A DNA stretch of 64,000 nucleotides from Methylopila jiangsuensis (GTDB lineage: Bacteria; Pseudomonadota; Alphaproteobacteria; Rhizobiales; Methylopilaceae). The position numbers were made by a program, and so were the translations under genes. The DNA is taken from NCBI RefSeq assembly GCF_027922305.1, contig NZ_BSFK01000004.1:34127-98126 (forward strand), in the 5' to 3' direction. This document shows positions 63,821 to 64,000 of the stretch, one piece after another. The notes under the pieces were generated by a model. The model saw only the letters and a list, made by a program, of their open reading frames with translations, made no database searches and had not been told where the DNA came from. Every line of letters starts with the position of its first letter. Positions within the stretch are counted from its first letter, which is position 1.

Positions 63821-64000
63821 TCATTGATTGAGATAGAACACGACGGCTGCCGCGATGCAGATTGCAGAGAAGAACGTGTGGGCGGATCTGTCGTCACGGG
63901 TTGCGATGCGCCGCCAGTCTTTGAGCTTGGCGAATAGGTTCTCGATCTTGTGGCGCGTCCGATGGAGCGCCTTGTCATAGTCGAGCGGCTGTTTGCGGCT
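63821..64000 (-). CDS. IS5-family transposase, C-terminal part (partial)
   Basis: The minus-strand frame entering from the right edge encodes SRKQPLDYDKALHRTRHKIENLFAKLKDWRRIATRDDRSAHTFFSAICIAAAVVFYLNQ before a stop at 63821. This is the usual end of IS5-group transposases, with the Y..R..IE.F...K..RRIATR.D block that contains the final catalytic Glu. The element continues beyond the window. Confidence 0.88.
   Translation of the reverse strand, partial: SRKQPLDYDKALHRTRHKIENLFAKLKDWRRIATRDDRSAHTFFSAICIAAAVVFYLNQ

Overview
This is a GC-rich chromosomal window whose gene content fits an alphaproteobacterium of the order Hyphomicrobiales (Rhizobiales): an alphaproteobacterial-type sdhCDA/B set, an ELM1-type glycan gene, TorF-type porins, a gamma/beta-fused urease subunit, and dispersed palindromic repeats of the kind seen in rhizobial genomes. 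I cannot name a genus.

Layout. (1) 1-19 kb is mostly housekeeping: the 3' end of an amtB ammonium transporter gene, ftsK, an odd S26 signal-peptidase-like gene, a small polysaccharide locus (epimerase, flippase, Wzz/GumC-like protein), glucokinase, a pseudouridine synthase, a lipid kinase, a TetR regulator, and succinate dehydrogenase. The sdh operon is split: an ELM1-like gene and a pyruvyl-transferase gene lie between sdhA and sdhB.

(2) 19-59.6 kb is one large amide/urea catabolism supercluster in four alternating blocks. Block I (minus strand, 19.1-30.3 kb): TorF-like porin 1, a 102-aa unknown, a Sel1-repeat protein, a Rieske-oxygenase homologue that has lost its metal ligands, N,N-dimethylformamidase-like large and small subunits, and a complete UrtABCDE-type ABC transporter. 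Block II (plus, 30.9-37.7 kb): a NarL-type response regulator, a hybrid histidine kinase and a cytoplasmic UrtA/AmiC-like binding protein, followed by a CbbQ/CbbO (MoxR AAA+/VWA) pair. Block III (minus, 37.8-51.4 kb): a very large histidine kinase with an NCS1-transporter-like sensor, its response regulator, a MOSC protein, amiC, the ANTAR antiterminator amiR, aliphatic amidase amiE behind a leader terminator, and ureE-F-AB-C-G-D. Block IV (plus, 51.7-59.6 kb): a second UrtABCDE transporter, formamidase fmdA, the zinc-ribbon gene fmdB and TorF-like porin 2.

The genes suggest a pathway: porins and two Urt-type transporters import urea and small amides. DMFase-like enzyme, AmiE and FmdA hydrolyse amides to carboxylates plus amines or ammonia, and urease releases ammonia from urea. 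Three separate sensing modules control this (cytoplasmic binding protein/HK/RR, transporter-fused HK/RR, and AmiC/AmiR antitermination). A 17-bp motif, CTAGATG-N6-CTAG, occurs in three intergenic regions of block I and its divergent promoter. The least explained part, and my best candidate for an undescribed system, is the DMFase-like enzyme with its metal-site-less Rieske homologue, Sel1 protein and 102-aa protein, possibly served by the CbbQ/O pair.

(3) 59.7-64 kb is a degraded mobile region: a nested transposase fragment, an IS630-type element with a frameshift window and a nonsense codon, a gene cut by that element, a serine recombinase with an in-frame amber codon that runs into tRNA-Arg(CCG), an inverted 27-bp copy of the tRNA 3' part, and the end of an IS5-type transposase.
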